Below, piece by piece: positions 53,942 through 63,765 of a DNA stretch of 64,000 bases (its first letter is position 1; each line of letters opens with the position of its first letter). This DNA is from Pseudorhodobacter sp. MZDSW-24AT (lineage in GTDB: Bacteria > Pseudomonadota > Alphaproteobacteria > Rhodobacterales > Rhodobacteraceae), in assembly GCF_002794355.1 (NCBI RefSeq), contig NZ_PGOI01000012.1, positions 1 through 64,000 on the forward strand. The letters are read 5' to 3'. Position numbers and translations under genes: made by a program. The notes below the pieces were generated by a model. It was not told the origin of the DNA. It was given only the letters and a program-made list of their open reading frames with translations, and searched no databases.

Positions 53942-54530
53942 TCTTACCCACCGCACGGCCCCTGCAGACCCGTTGAGTCTGCTCAAGGGCCGGGTTCATG
54001 AGGCGGAAGGGCCCGGACGACGGGCCTTTGCGCTGTTCCAAGCGCGGCGTCATTCCGGCACAGTGCTGTGGATCCTGCCTGCGTATGAACCGCAACGCCC
54101 CATGCTGCACGGCCTGCCTGAGGGTGTGTCAGAACGTTTGCTTGTGCTGACCCCCAAGAACGAAACCGATCTTTTGTGGTGTGTGGAAGAAGCGCTGCGC
54201 GCAAACCCTGTCGGGCTTGTGATTGCCGAACCACAACAGATGTTGTCTCTGACAGCAGGGCGCCGCCTGCAATTGGCCGCCGAAGCGGGGCAGAGCACGG
54301 GTCTTCTGCTGATCCGCACGGATCATGGGAGCGCGGCCACAGAAACACGCTGGCACTGCGCGCCCTTGCCTGCGCCGGATGCAGACTCGACTTTACATTG
54401 CTGGAGCACTAAAAAGAACAAAAAGGGAACAATTGGAAGTTGGGTGTTGAACTGGAATGGGACGTCGGCTGCTTTCGATATGGTTTCCGCGGCTGGCGAG
54501 CGAAGCCAGCCTGCGCAACCGGCCTGTTGA
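53925..54530 (+). CDS. imuA: ImuA-like mutasome protein
   Basis: 201 residues, RecA-fold-like without a clear Walker A. Features: DPLSLLKGRVHEAEGPGRRAFA at the start, VLWILPAYEPQRPMLHGLP, and TGLLLIRTDHGSAATETRW in the core. It is a partner of ImuB and DnaE2 in mutagenic translesion synthesis. GAGG six bases upstream supports the ATG at 53925, inside the end of the HMCES gene. Its last 74 bases overlap imuB in another frame, and a LexA-like sequence lies in this overlap's 5' part. Confidence 0.85.
   Translation: MTPLRDLTHRTAPADPLSLLKGRVHEAEGPGRRAFALFQARRHSGTVLWILPAYEPQRPMLHGLPEGVSERLLVLTPKNETDLLWCVEEALRANPVGLVIAEPQQMLSLTAGRRLQLAAEAGQSTGLLLIRTDHGSAATETRWHCAPLPAPDADSTLHCWSTKKNKKGTIGSWVLNWNGTSAAFDMVSAAGERSQPAQPAC
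54416..54430 (+). promoter_or_regulatory. Second LexA-like box inside imuA
   Basis: GAACAAAAAGGGAAC is the exact reverse form of GTTC-N7-GTTC, 26 bases before imuB. It lies in imuA coding sequence. Such a match is expected a couple of times by chance in 64 kb, so only its position argues for function. Confidence 0.45.
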
Positions 54531-55929
54531 AGGACCCTTTGCCCTGATCCATCGGTCAGGCCATGCGGACCATCTGCATTGTCTGAACAAGGCTGCGGAG
54601 CAGCGCGGCCTGCATCGAGGCATGGCCTTGGCCGATGCCCGCGCCATCTACCCTGACCTGTCCACCCGCCCGGCCAATCTGGCGCGTGAAGCGGCATCAC
54701 TGGTTGGACTGCGCCGTTGGGTGAGCCGTTATGCACCAATGGTGGCCAGTGACGGGACAGATGGTCTGATCGCCGATATCACTGGGGTTGCCCATCTTTT
54801 TGGTGGAGAAGCAGAATTACAAGATGATCTGCATGCCCGGATTGAACGCGCCGGCTTGACGGCGCTCAGCGCGATTGCCGATACACGGGGGGCAGCCTAT
54901 GCCTTGGCGCGCCATGGGGGGGGGATCATCCCGGAGGGCGCGCTGGCAAAAGGAACGGCTCATCTTCCTGTCTCGGCCTTGCGTATTGACCACGCCACTG
55001 CCGATGGATTGGGCCGTGTGGGCCTGTCGCGGATCGGAGATCTGATTGCCCAACCCCGTGCACCGCTTGGGCGTCGTTTTGGCGCCTTTTTGCTGCTGCG
55101 TCTGGATCAGCTTTTGGGCTACCAGCCAGAACCCGTCTCGGCCGGGACAGAGCCGCCGCATTTCGGCGTTCGGATGACTCTGCCAGAGCCGATCGGCCTG
55201 CAGTCTGATGTGATGGCAGGTCTTGCAAGGCTGCTAGACCGATTGTGTGCGACATTGGCGCTGCATCATCAGGGCGCTCGGCGCCTCCGGCTGGAGTTGC
55301 GCCGGGTGGATCATGGCACGGCACAGGTGGAAATTGGCTTGGCTCGCCCCATGCGTGACCCTGCCCGAATTGCCGCGCTGTTCTCCAAAGGCGTGGATGA
55401 GGTTGATGCAGGCTTTGGCATTGACGCCATGCGCCTTTCCGCCCCGGTGACCGAACCGATGCCCCCTGAACAAACCGGCAGCGGTCCGGCTCAGCGGCAT
55501 CAGGATGACTTGGCCGATCTGGTGTCCCGCCTTGGCAACCGGATCGGTTTTGACCATGTATTGCGGTTGGCGCCCTCAGACAGCAAGATTCCTGAGCGCA
55601 GTTTTCACATGACGGCCGCGGCTTGGTCTGAGCCCGTGGCCGCACCTTTGCGACGTGGCCCCCTGCGCCCTGCGACACTTTTTCTGTCTGAACCTGTCAC
55701 CCATGCGTCTGGAAACCCACCTGTACGATTTCGCTGGCGTCGGATGGAATTCACAACGCTGCGCGCACATGGCCCCGAGCGTATCACCCCGGAATGGTGG
55801 TTTGATGATCCGGCATGGCGCAGCGGATTGCGCGACTACTGGCGGATTGAAACACGGGAAGGTCCGCGCCTGTGGCTGTTCCACACGCCCCAGGCACCGG
55901 ATTGGCGGGTTCAAGGAGAGTTCGTGTGA
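54457..55929 (+). CDS. imuB: ImuB, Y-family polymerase-like mutasome hub
   Basis: 490 residues related to DinB but without the full catalytic acid set: the N-terminal motif reads LLSIWFPRLASEASL rather than DxDxFFAS. The Y-family finger/palm VSRYAPMVASDGTDGLIADI is retained and LGLSRIGDLI-type HhH and little-finger domains follow. It bridges the beta clamp with DnaE2. It overlaps imuA by 74 bases and dnaE2 by 4 bases (GTGA). Confidence 0.93.
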   Translation: MGRRLLSIWFPRLASEASLRNRPVEGPFALIHRSGHADHLHCLNKAAEQRGLHRGMALADARAIYPDLSTRPANLAREAASLVGLRRWVSRYAPMVASDGTDGLIADITGVAHLFGGEAELQDDLHARIERAGLTALSAIADTRGAAYALARHGGGIIPEGALAKGTAHLPVSALRIDHATADGLGRVGLSRIGDLIAQPRAPLGRRFGAFLLLRLDQLLGYQPEPVSAGTEPPHFGVRMTLPEPIGLQSDVMAGLARLLDRLCATLALHHQGARRLRLELRRVDHGTAQVEIGLARPMRDPARIAALFSKGVDEVDAGFGIDAMRLSAPVTEPMPPEQTGSGPAQRHQDDLADLVSRLGNRIGFDHVLRLAPSDSKIPERSFHMTAAAWSEPVAAPLRRGPLRPATLFLSEPVTHASGNPPVRFRWRRMEFTTLRAHGPERITPEWWFDDPAWRSGLRDYWRIETREGPRLWLFHTPQAPDWRVQGEFV

Positions 55930-58900
55930 CCCCCGTCTCTCAGACCCAAAATTCTTTTGACGGTCGGCACGGGGACGCGAAACACCCTTATGCCGAATTA
56001 TGCGTGACCTCGAATTTCACCTTTTTGACGGGGGCCTCGCATCCCGAAGAACTCGTGACACGCGCGGCCGAACTTGGCCTGACCGCCATTGCAATCACCG
56101 ATCGCAACTCGGTTGCCGGGGTTGTGCGGGCCTTTTCTGCGCTCAAGGAACTGACGCGGCAACGCGACGAGGCCAGAGCCACAAACCAAGCCCTGTACGA
56201 AGGGCCCGCCATTCGTTCACAGCACGTCACCGACCACTCCAGCCGCCAGACGGTGCCGCATTTTACGGGCGAGACTGGCCCCCCTGTTTTGCCCGATATG
56301 CCCCTGCCCCGGCTGATTCCCGGTGCGAGACTGGTCTTGACTGACTCTGCCGTGGAATGGCTGGCCTTGCCGACAGATGTCGCCGCTTGGTCGCGCCTGA
56401 CCCGGTTGCTGTCGGTGGGCAAACGTCGTGCGCCCAAGGGTGAATGCCATCTGACGCGTTCCGACCTTCTGGAATGGGGCAAAGGAATGATCCTGATCTC
56501 TTTGCCGCCCGATCTGATGGAAGCGGATTCCACACAGACCAAAGCAATTTGCGCAGACATGGCCCATATGGCCCGCGCCTTTCCCGGGCAGTGCTTTTTG
56601 GGAGCAGCGCCTTTCTATGATGGCCGTGATCAACCCCGGCTCGACGGGATTGCCGCGCTTGCGAAGAATTTGGCACTGCCCATGGTGGCGGTCGGCAATG
56701 TACTGATGCATCGTGGGGCCCGGCGGCCACTTGCAGATGTGCTGACCTGCCTGCGCCTTGGTTGCACCATCGACTCCATCGGCCTGCATCGGTTGACCAA
56801 TGCAGAGCATCGGCTGAAGTCTGGAACCGAGATGGCCCGGCTGTTTCACCGTTATCCCGCCGCTCTCCGCCGCACTGTTGAAATTGCCAATGCCTGCGCG
56901 TTCCGTCTGAATGATTTGAAGCATGCGTATCCCGACGAAGCGCGCGATGGCGAACCCGCACAAACGCGCCTGGAACGCCTGACACGCAAGGGGTTGCACT
57001 GGCGCTATCCCGAAGGCGCGCCGCCAAAGATCATCGCCCGGGTCGAGAGAGAGCTCAGCCTCATCGGCGAGGTAAAGTATGCGTCTTATTTTTTAACGGT
57101 GCATGACATCGTGAGCTTTGCCAGATCCCGTGGCATCTTATGCCAAGGGCGCGGATCGGCTGCCAACTCTGTTGTTTGCTACCTGCTTGGCATTACAGAG
57201 GTGCCGCCAGAAACGATCACGCTTATCTTTGAGCGGTTCATCTCGAAAGAGCGCAACGAACCTCCGGACATCGACGTCGATTTCGAACATGAGCGGCGTG
57301 AGGAGGTGATCCAATGGATCTACGAACGCTATGGCCGTGACCACGCTGGCCTGACTGCGACGGTCATCCACTTCCGCTCTCGCGCGGCCATTCGTGAAGT
57401 CGGCAAAGTGATGGGCTTGTCGCAAGATGTGATTGCCCGGCTGTCTGGACAAATCTGGGGCTGGTCGTCTTCGGCCCCGGGCCAAGACAGGATGCGCGAC
57501 GCAGGCTTGGACCCGACAGATCAGCGCATGGCGCTGACCATACAGCTGATCGCCGAGATCATCGGTTTTCCACGCCACCTGTCACAGCACGTGGGTGGCT
57601 TTGTCATCACCCATGGCAGGTTAGATGAACTTTGTCCGATCGAGAACGCAGCCATGGAAGATCGCACGGTCATCGAATGGGACAAAGATGACATTGATGC
57701 TCTGAATCTGCTCAAGGTGGATGTTCTGGCGCTTGGAATGTTGACCTGTATCCGCAAGACTTACGGGCTTTTGGCTCAGCATCGCGGCTTACACCTGACC
57801 ATTGCGAGCACCCCCAACGAAGACCCAAAGGTCTATGATATGCTCTGCCGCGCCGATGCGATTGGCGTGTTTCAGGTCGAAAGCCGGGCACAGTTGAACT
57901 TTTTGCCACGTATGAAACCACGCAAATTTTATGATTTGGTCTGCGAAGTCGCCATCGTCCGCCCCGGCCCCATACAGGGTGGAATGGTACATCCCTTCAT
58001 CAACCGTCGACAGGGTAAAGAAAAGGTCGAAGACCTTGGCCCCGCGATGATGGAGGTTCTGGACCGTACCTTTGGCGTGCCCTTGTTTCAGGAACAAGCC
58101 ATGCAGATTGCTGTCGTCGCCGCGGGCTTCACACCTTCGGAAGCCGATCTTCTGCGCCGGTCTCTGGCAACTTTCAAACGAATGGGAACCATCGGCGGCT
58201 TCCGTGACCGTTTCATTTCGGGAATGATTTCCCGCGGCTATGACGCTGATTTTGCAGCGCGCTGTTTTTCTCAAATCGAAGGATTTGGGAGCTATGGATT
58301 TCCGGAATCCCATGCGGCCAGTTTCGCCAAACTTGTTTACGTTTCGGCATGGCTCAAATGCCATCATCAGGCCGCCTTCACCTGCGCCCTTTTGAACAGT
58401 CAACCCATGGGATTTTACGCGCCCGCCCAATTGGTGCGCGATGCGATTGATCACGGCGTCGAGGTGCGGCAAATCTCGGTCAACCATTCCTCTTGGGACT
58501 GCACGCTGGAAAGCCGACCGGATGGCACTTTGGCTCTGCGGCTGGGCTTTCGCCAGATCAAGGGCATGAGCGAGGAAGATGCCGATTGGATCGTTTCCGC
58601 CCGCGCCAACGGCTATCCTGATGTTGAAAGTCTGTGGAGACGGGCCGGCATCCATCCAGAAAGCCTGCACCGTCTGGCAGAGGCAGATGCTTTTGCAACC
58701 CTTGGCATGGCGCGGCGCGATGCGATTTGGGCAGCCAATGCGCTGCGTGCATCCAAACCTCTGCCTCTGTTCGGCCATGATGGCGAAGGGGGCATAGAAC
58801 CAAGCGTGTCCCTTCCACCGATGACTCTTGGCCAAGAAGTGATCGAAGATTATGTGACCTTGCGCCTTTCACTACGGGCCCACCCGGTAGAGCTTTTGCG

Positions 58901-59342
58901 CGGCCAGCTGCCGGACTGCATCTCCCACAGCCAGCTTATGGAGGCACAGGGCCGCGTCACCGTGACAGGGCTCGTCATCACGCGCCAACGTCCCGGCACA
59001 GCTTCCGGAGTGATTTTCCTGACTCTTGAGGACGAAACCGGCACCTCAAACGTTGTCGTCTGGAAAAGCATATACAACACATTCCGCAAGGCGGTGATAG
59101 CAGGTCGTCTTCTTCGAGTCCGGGGCCGTATCGAGCGTGACGGCCAAGTTGTTCATCTGATTGCCGAAAGTATTGAAGACATTTCTGCATTGCTGACCAC
59201 CCTCGGCCGCCGTGTTCTGATCGCATCCAATGACGGTCGCGCGGACGAAACAAAGCGACCTGTGATCAGCAGAGGGCAATCAACGGCCCGCCATCCACGC
59301 GAGCAATCCAAGAAACTCTTTCCAAGCCGCGACTTCCACTGA
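55926..59342 (+). CDS. dnaE2: Error-prone DNA polymerase III alpha subunit DnaE2
   Basis: 1138 residues. N-terminal PHP domain (YAELCVTSNFTFLTGASHPE), C-family polymerase with catalytic Asp pair in EPPDIDVDFEHERREEV (~447), fingers/tau region FGSYGFPESHAASFAKLVYV, and an OB fold near the end (GRVTVTGLVITRQRPG). It performs SOS translesion synthesis with ImuA/ImuB. The GTG start (55926) overlaps the imuB stop and has AAGGAGAG six bases upstream. It converges with the GTA tail genes, whose last gene ends 45 bases away. Confidence 0.96.
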   Translation: MTPVSQTQNSFDGRHGDAKHPYAELCVTSNFTFLTGASHPEELVTRAAELGLTAIAITDRNSVAGVVRAFSALKELTRQRDEARATNQALYEGPAIRSQHVTDHSSRQTVPHFTGETGPPVLPDMPLPRLIPGARLVLTDSAVEWLALPTDVAAWSRLTRLLSVGKRRAPKGECHLTRSDLLEWGKGMILISLPPDLMEADSTQTKAICADMAHMARAFPGQCFLGAAPFYDGRDQPRLDGIAALAKNLALPMVAVGNVLMHRGARRPLADVLTCLRLGCTIDSIGLHRLTNAEHRLKSGTEMARLFHRYPAALRRTVEIANACAFRLNDLKHAYPDEARDGEPAQTRLERLTRKGLHWRYPEGAPPKIIARVERELSLIGEVKYASYFLTVHDIVSFARSRGILCQGRGSAANSVVCYLLGITEVPPETITLIFERFISKERNEPPDIDVDFEHERREEVIQWIYERYGRDHAGLTATVIHFRSRAAIREVGKVMGLSQDVIARLSGQIWGWSSSAPGQDRMRDAGLDPTDQRMALTIQLIAEIIGFPRHLSQHVGGFVITHGRLDELCPIENAAMEDRTVIEWDKDDIDALNLLKVDVLALGMLTCIRKTYGLLAQHRGLHLTIASTPNEDPKVYDMLCRADAIGVFQVESRAQLNFLPRMKPRKFYDLVCEVAIVRPGPIQGGMVHPFINRRQGKEKVEDLGPAMMEVLDRTFGVPLFQEQAMQIAVVAAGFTPSEADLLRRSLATFKRMGTIGGFRDRFISGMISRGYDADFAARCFSQIEGFGSYGFPESHAASFAKLVYVSAWLKCHHQAAFTCALLNSQPMGFYAPAQLVRDAIDHGVEVRQISVNHSSWDCTLESRPDGTLALRLGFRQIKGMSEEDADWIVSARANGYPDVESLWRRAGIHPESLHRLAEADAFATLGMARRDAIWAANALRASKPLPLFGHDGEGGIEPSVSLPPMTLGQEVIEDYVTLRLSLRAHPVELLRGQLPDCISHSQLMEAQGRVTVTGLVITRQRPGTASGVIFLTLEDETGTSNVVVWKSIYNTFRKAVIAGRLLRVRGRIERDGQVVHLIAESIEDISALLTTLGRRVLIASNDGRADETKRPVISRGQSTARHPREQSKKLFPSRDFH

Positions 59343-59387
59343 AAAGCATTTTGATATTCACATCACTGGATGCTTCGATCGCCACGC

Positions 59388-62300
59388 TCAATGGAAAACA
59401 GAAACCCGGCGTCTGGGCCCCTCTCCAAATCGCATTGAAATCTGCGACACCTCCGCGTGATAGGCGCCCGTCATATCATCTTCGATACGCATCTCCGCAG
59501 AATAAAAGAAACTTGTGCCATCCACCACTTCACGTCTCACCACCGCGCCGGTCAGAGACAAGACCACAAAAAGATAGATTTCCCGCTCTTCTGAAAGAGG
59601 GACATCATATCCCTCCCATGCGTCTCCTCCGAACCTCGTTCGCCGTATCCAGCGAAAGTGATGCAAACCCTCTTCCGCGATTTGAACGTTAAAATGACTG
59701 ACAGAGAGAGGCCGCAATCCAATTCCCCGAAACGAAATGACATCATGTCTTTGCGCCTCACCACCAAGAAACTGGCCAGCGCCGATCAGACGAAAATGGC
59801 GTTCAGTGTTCAAGTGCTCTTCCAAAAGGCTGATCTGGCGTAATTTGTCAGACAAAGGAACAATATAGCTTCCTGCTGGCCATATGTCTGGCATGATAGC
59901 ATCCGTCCCCGCCAATCCCCGAAGTCGAACAGAGATGCTGTAGCGCTGCGGAGAGACCAAATCTGCTTTCATGAACTGAAAGATTTCCCAGTTCTCAGCA
60001 GAGCCATCTCCGATCGCGACCAAATTCAAACCAGAAAGCATGCCAGACAAAGAGACTGATTCCATTTCTCCCAAAGACAATTCAACCATAAGATCAGGGC
60101 CACGATCAATCAGTCCAGCCGCGGCACGCGGAAGGTCGGAAAGTGTTTTTCCCACAAAAGCTGGCCGATCGAATTTGGAATTGAAAGTGTATCCATAATC
60201 TGCATTCGACGAGAAAAGCACTGCTGGCTCGGTCCAAGGATCAGCAGTCACCGCCAGAAAAGGCGCATGTGGAATTTGTTCCGATGCCACAAGGGGCAAA
60301 TCCAACCACAGCCTAAACAGGGGTGAAGCCTCAACATGCGGCGTCCAGGTGCTGACATCTCCATCTGTGCTTGTCTGAGAAACCGCCAACGGCTCAACGC
60401 GGACTGCCCTGATCACCGCATGCTGATTTATTTCCATGTGATCGACGCGGTAACACACCCCTTCCAACCGAACCACGGTGCCAAGAGCCTGAAAACCAAC
60501 AGAAAGCGGAAGACCCAAAGTGATTTGATCGCGTGCATTGCGCGTTTCAACCATCCATCTGTCCACGATGGACTTTGCGATCTCAGTCGGGAAAAGCATC
60601 GGATATTCGGTTTCCACCAAAGACAAGGATGCAGTGTCCGCGTCGCGCGCTTCGACGACGGCAGATGAAAACATGCCGTCATCCCGAATGTAAGAAAACC
60701 GCAGCCTTGCAACGGAGTCTCCACTTGAACCTCTGACAACCTCGAAATCTGATTGCGCGTCAGGTTTTGAAACAAGATCCGTTTTCTGAATATCGGTCAC
60801 ATTCCAGTCCAGACGCGACTGAAATTGAATCTTGCCATCCATCTCACGGCTGTCAAATCCCAAGGTCAAAGACAGCGGCTGCAAAACTGCGCGTGCAGAG
60901 AGATTGTCACCAACGGTATAACCATGGCTCAGACCATACAGATTTTCGCTGTCAACGCCCGTCAATCCAGATCCTTCACATACTTCGGCCACCAGCCGAT
61001 CTGCCGGCACCGAAGTCACCCGCCCATTCAGCCAATGTCCACGCGCGTAATTGGGACCATCGGACCAAAGCGATACAGTCTTTGGAAACTCGGGAAATGG
61101 CCTTGCATCCCAAGCCCAAGCATAGCATTTTTCCACATCAACCATCGTGCCATCGTAAAGGCCAGAAATGGGGTTGTTCTGGAGTTTCGACCAATGCAAA
61201 TGATGCGCCCGAAAGTATTGAAACTGGCCAAAATCATCGCGCATTCCCGAAGACGCTCTTGGCAGCGCAGACTCTGAAGATCGGGCATCCAGAAACTTGT
61301 TTGGCTCGTTGCTTCCCTTGTCGATCGCCGGGGCGCCATACTCTGTAAAGCGGATGGGTTTGGATTGCGGCACCCATCCGGTTGCCTGTTCGGATCGAAC
61401 CCCGGCAACTCGGTTATGGTGCGGCAGGGACCACCACGATCTGATGTCCTTGTAGCGGAAAACCCAATCCTCTTCGAAGGCCATGTCTTTGATCGGGGAT
61501 CGATGTTGCAATTCCACCGCCTCTGGACCGTCATAAAACCAGTCATATCCTTCCCCACCTGAGATATTATGGTCCAGATAGGCAATACGGCTACCAGCAC
61601 CCCAAGCAGCGTCGGCATGATGTTCTCCATCACGCCAATCCGAAATCGGCATGTAATTGTCGATACCGATAAAATCGATGTTGCTGTCCGACCAAAGAGG
61701 ATCGAGATGGAAGAAAACATCTCCCCCGTTGCGAAGCCCAAAATACTCGCTCCAATCTGCCGCGTAGCTTATCTTGACATCGGGTCCAAGAATTTCTCGA
61801 ACGTCAGCCGCAAGCTGGACGAGCGCCGAAACGGCAGGAAAGGCGTGGTTTTCTGCTCTGATCTGCGTGAGACCCCGCATTTCAGAACCGATACAAAAGG
61901 ATTCAACACCTCCGGCACGCTTGCAAAGATACGCATAGTGCAAGATGAACCGCCGATAACGCCATTCCGCCGGGCCGTTATACGCGATGCGACCAGACTC
62001 GATTGAAAAGTCGTGCGTTTGCGCCGTGCCAAAGAAGGACGCGACTTCACCGGCCGCATCTGCCGTCTGATCAGGGCTCTCCCGTCTTCCGGTTGCGCGC
62101 GAAAGCGTGATCCGCCCACGCCAAGGCAGGCTCGGCTGAAATTGGGCGTCACTATAAGGGTCTGGCAGAGTGTTCCCCTCCATCTGATCCATCAGAATGA
62201 AGGGATAAAACATGACGGACTGACCCTTCGCCTTCAGCGCCCGGATCGCCTCAATCACGCTTTGATCGGATGGTGTGCCTCCATAAATGGAGCTGCCACC

Positions 62301-63281
62301 ACGTCTTGGCACTTCCTCGGCTTCGTTGCGAGAAATGCCGCCCGATCTCCACGGCATTTGCGCAGGATCTTGTGTTTTCTGCTCTACCTTGGGCCTGATC
62401 TCGCAGTCCCCGCACCGCAAGTCATTGCCAAACCACGACACGACAAGCGATACCGCGCGGCAGTTCGGCAATTCACGCGTCAATTGGGTCAGCGAGGTGA
62501 TCAGATCGGACTCACCGCTGGGCGCGTTAACGTTCAAGGCGCGCGAAACACCCAGATCCCCCTCAAACCAGACTTTCTGGGCCGCCAGCGCATATTCCCC
62601 TGTTCCCGGAATCAACGCCACAGCACGAATAGCATCTTGGTAATCGGGCAGTTTGCTGGCCTCTGGGCCTTGCGCGCGACGCATAACCTCAAAGCTGAAC
62701 TGCGGGACACGGTTGCCAAAGGCGCCCAGATCCAGCGTATCCACCACGACATAGGCTGTCCCACGATATGCGGGTGCGAAGTCTCCGATATGGGCTTCCA
62801 ACAAAGGATCGGGAAGCTGACTTTCCGTCCCGTGATAGACACGGAGTGTCAAGGACGCGGGCGAGATCTCATCCCCATCCGCCCAAATGCGCCCGATGCC
62901 CAAAATCTCACCCTCACACAGGGAAATCGCAAGACTCACCGAATATGCATATTGAACCGTTTTGGGCGATGGCATGCCCTTGCCGCCCGAAGTTTGGCGC
63001 GTCTCGCGAAAGGGTGAAGCCCAGATCACTTGCCCAGAAATCCGCATCCGACCCCACAGCTTGGCGATCGGCGCCCCTTCGCTCGCCCCCATCACATGAA
63101 ATCGGTCAATCCGTCCGATCTCCACCGCGTCCGACCCTGCCCCCAACAGCCTTTGGTCCAGCGCACGGCCCACTGTGGCACCAACCGCCCGGCCCAGAAC
63201 CGCCCCTGAAAGGCCAAGCACCGTGCCCCCAAAGCCCGAGCCCAAGGCGGCCCCGGCCGCGGCAAAAAGAATAGTCGCCAT
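59388..63281 (-). CDS. Gene transfer agent host-specificity / tail-fibre hub protein (GTA gp15)
   Basis: 1297 residues, near the length of R. capsulatus gp15. The start is glycine/alanine rich and helical (LFAAAGAALGSGFGGTVLGL). Residues ~340-690 are a glycoside-hydrolase-like TIM barrel (GTA_TIM: SVMFYPFILMDQMEGN, FCIGSEMRGLTQ, ISYAADWSEYFG). A phage-tail hub-like domain follows, then the C-terminal receptor-recognition part. It forms the tail tip that contacts recipient cells. GC falls from about 72 % near the 5' end to about 48 % near the 3' end in hand-counted lines. It starts one base from the gp14 stop and is the last gene of the cluster here. Confidence 0.93.
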   Translation of the reverse strand: MATILFAAAGAALGSGFGGTVLGLSGAVLGRAVGATVGRALDQRLLGAGSDAVEIGRIDRFHVMGASEGAPIAKLWGRMRISGQVIWASPFRETRQTSGGKGMPSPKTVQYAYSVSLAISLCEGEILGIGRIWADGDEISPASLTLRVYHGTESQLPDPLLEAHIGDFAPAYRGTAYVVVDTLDLGAFGNRVPQFSFEVMRRAQGPEASKLPDYQDAIRAVALIPGTGEYALAAQKVWFEGDLGVSRALNVNAPSGESDLITSLTQLTRELPNCRAVSLVVSWFGNDLRCGDCEIRPKVEQKTQDPAQMPWRSGGISRNEAEEVPRRGGSSIYGGTPSDQSVIEAIRALKAKGQSVMFYPFILMDQMEGNTLPDPYSDAQFQPSLPWRGRITLSRATGRRESPDQTADAAGEVASFFGTAQTHDFSIESGRIAYNGPAEWRYRRFILHYAYLCKRAGGVESFCIGSEMRGLTQIRAENHAFPAVSALVQLAADVREILGPDVKISYAADWSEYFGLRNGGDVFFHLDPLWSDSNIDFIGIDNYMPISDWRDGEHHADAAWGAGSRIAYLDHNISGGEGYDWFYDGPEAVELQHRSPIKDMAFEEDWVFRYKDIRSWWSLPHHNRVAGVRSEQATGWVPQSKPIRFTEYGAPAIDKGSNEPNKFLDARSSESALPRASSGMRDDFGQFQYFRAHHLHWSKLQNNPISGLYDGTMVDVEKCYAWAWDARPFPEFPKTVSLWSDGPNYARGHWLNGRVTSVPADRLVAEVCEGSGLTGVDSENLYGLSHGYTVGDNLSARAVLQPLSLTLGFDSREMDGKIQFQSRLDWNVTDIQKTDLVSKPDAQSDFEVVRGSSGDSVARLRFSYIRDDGMFSSAVVEARDADTASLSLVETEYPMLFPTEIAKSIVDRWMVETRNARDQITLGLPLSVGFQALGTVVRLEGVCYRVDHMEINQHAVIRAVRVEPLAVSQTSTDGDVSTWTPHVEASPLFRLWLDLPLVASEQIPHAPFLAVTADPWTEPAVLFSSNADYGYTFNSKFDRPAFVGKTLSDLPRAAAGLIDRGPDLMVELSLGEMESVSLSGMLSGLNLVAIGDGSAENWEIFQFMKADLVSPQRYSISVRLRGLAGTDAIMPDIWPAGSYIVPLSDKLRQISLLEEHLNTERHFRLIGAGQFLGGEAQRHDVISFRGIGLRPLSVSHFNVQIAEEGLHHFRWIRRTRFGGDAWEGYDVPLSEEREIYLFVVLSLTGAVVRREVVDGTSFFYSAEMRIEDDMTGAYHAEVSQISMRFGEGPRRRVSVFH

Positions 63282-63761
63282 TCATTCGCCCTTTTCAGGA
63301 AAGCCGTAGACTGCAACAACGCGGCGCAACCATGGGTCAGAGAGTGAATTCTCGACGACGCCATAGCCGGAATATGCATGGATAAACCTCCCGCGCGGGG
63401 AGACTGCCGAAACGATGCCAAGATGCTTTGCAACGGCGTCATCCCGCATCCGGAACAACAAGACATCCCCCAACAAAAGCCGAGGCTCGGTTTTCAGCCG
63501 CAAAAAGTGATCGGCGGCGCGCCTGAGCACCTCATCCTTCGAGGGTTCTGCCCAATCCATGGAATAGGGCGGTGGCGCGACAGGCTCCGGGCCAATCACC
63601 GCGCGCCAAATGCCTCGGACCAAGCCAAGACAGTCAGTGCCCGCGCCGCAAGCCGAGGCCTGATGTCGATAGGGGGTGCCAAGCCAACGGCGCGCTTCCT
63701 CTACAATGCGTTCGGCCTGCGCAGCAGCGGCTTCTGCCTTCGCTCCCACAAGATCTGGCAT
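63282..63761 (-). CDS. Gene transfer agent cell-wall peptidase (GTA gp14, NlpC/P60)
   Basis: 159 residues. NlpC/P60 peptidase: catalytic Cys in GTDCLGLVRG (~43), His in AKHLGIVSA and a further polar position in GRFIHAYSG. It probably opens peptidoglycan during DNA delivery and helps tail assembly. GGAGG lies 7 bases upstream of the ATG. Tightly packed between gp13 and gp15. Confidence 0.92.
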   Translation of the reverse strand: MPDLVGAKAEAAAAQAERIVEEARRWLGTPYRHQASACGAGTDCLGLVRGIWRAVIGPEPVAPPPYSMDWAEPSKDEVLRRAADHFLRLKTEPRLLLGDVLLFRMRDDAVAKHLGIVSAVSPRGRFIHAYSGYGVVENSLSDPWLRRVVAVYGFPEKGE

Positions 63762-63765
63762 GCAG

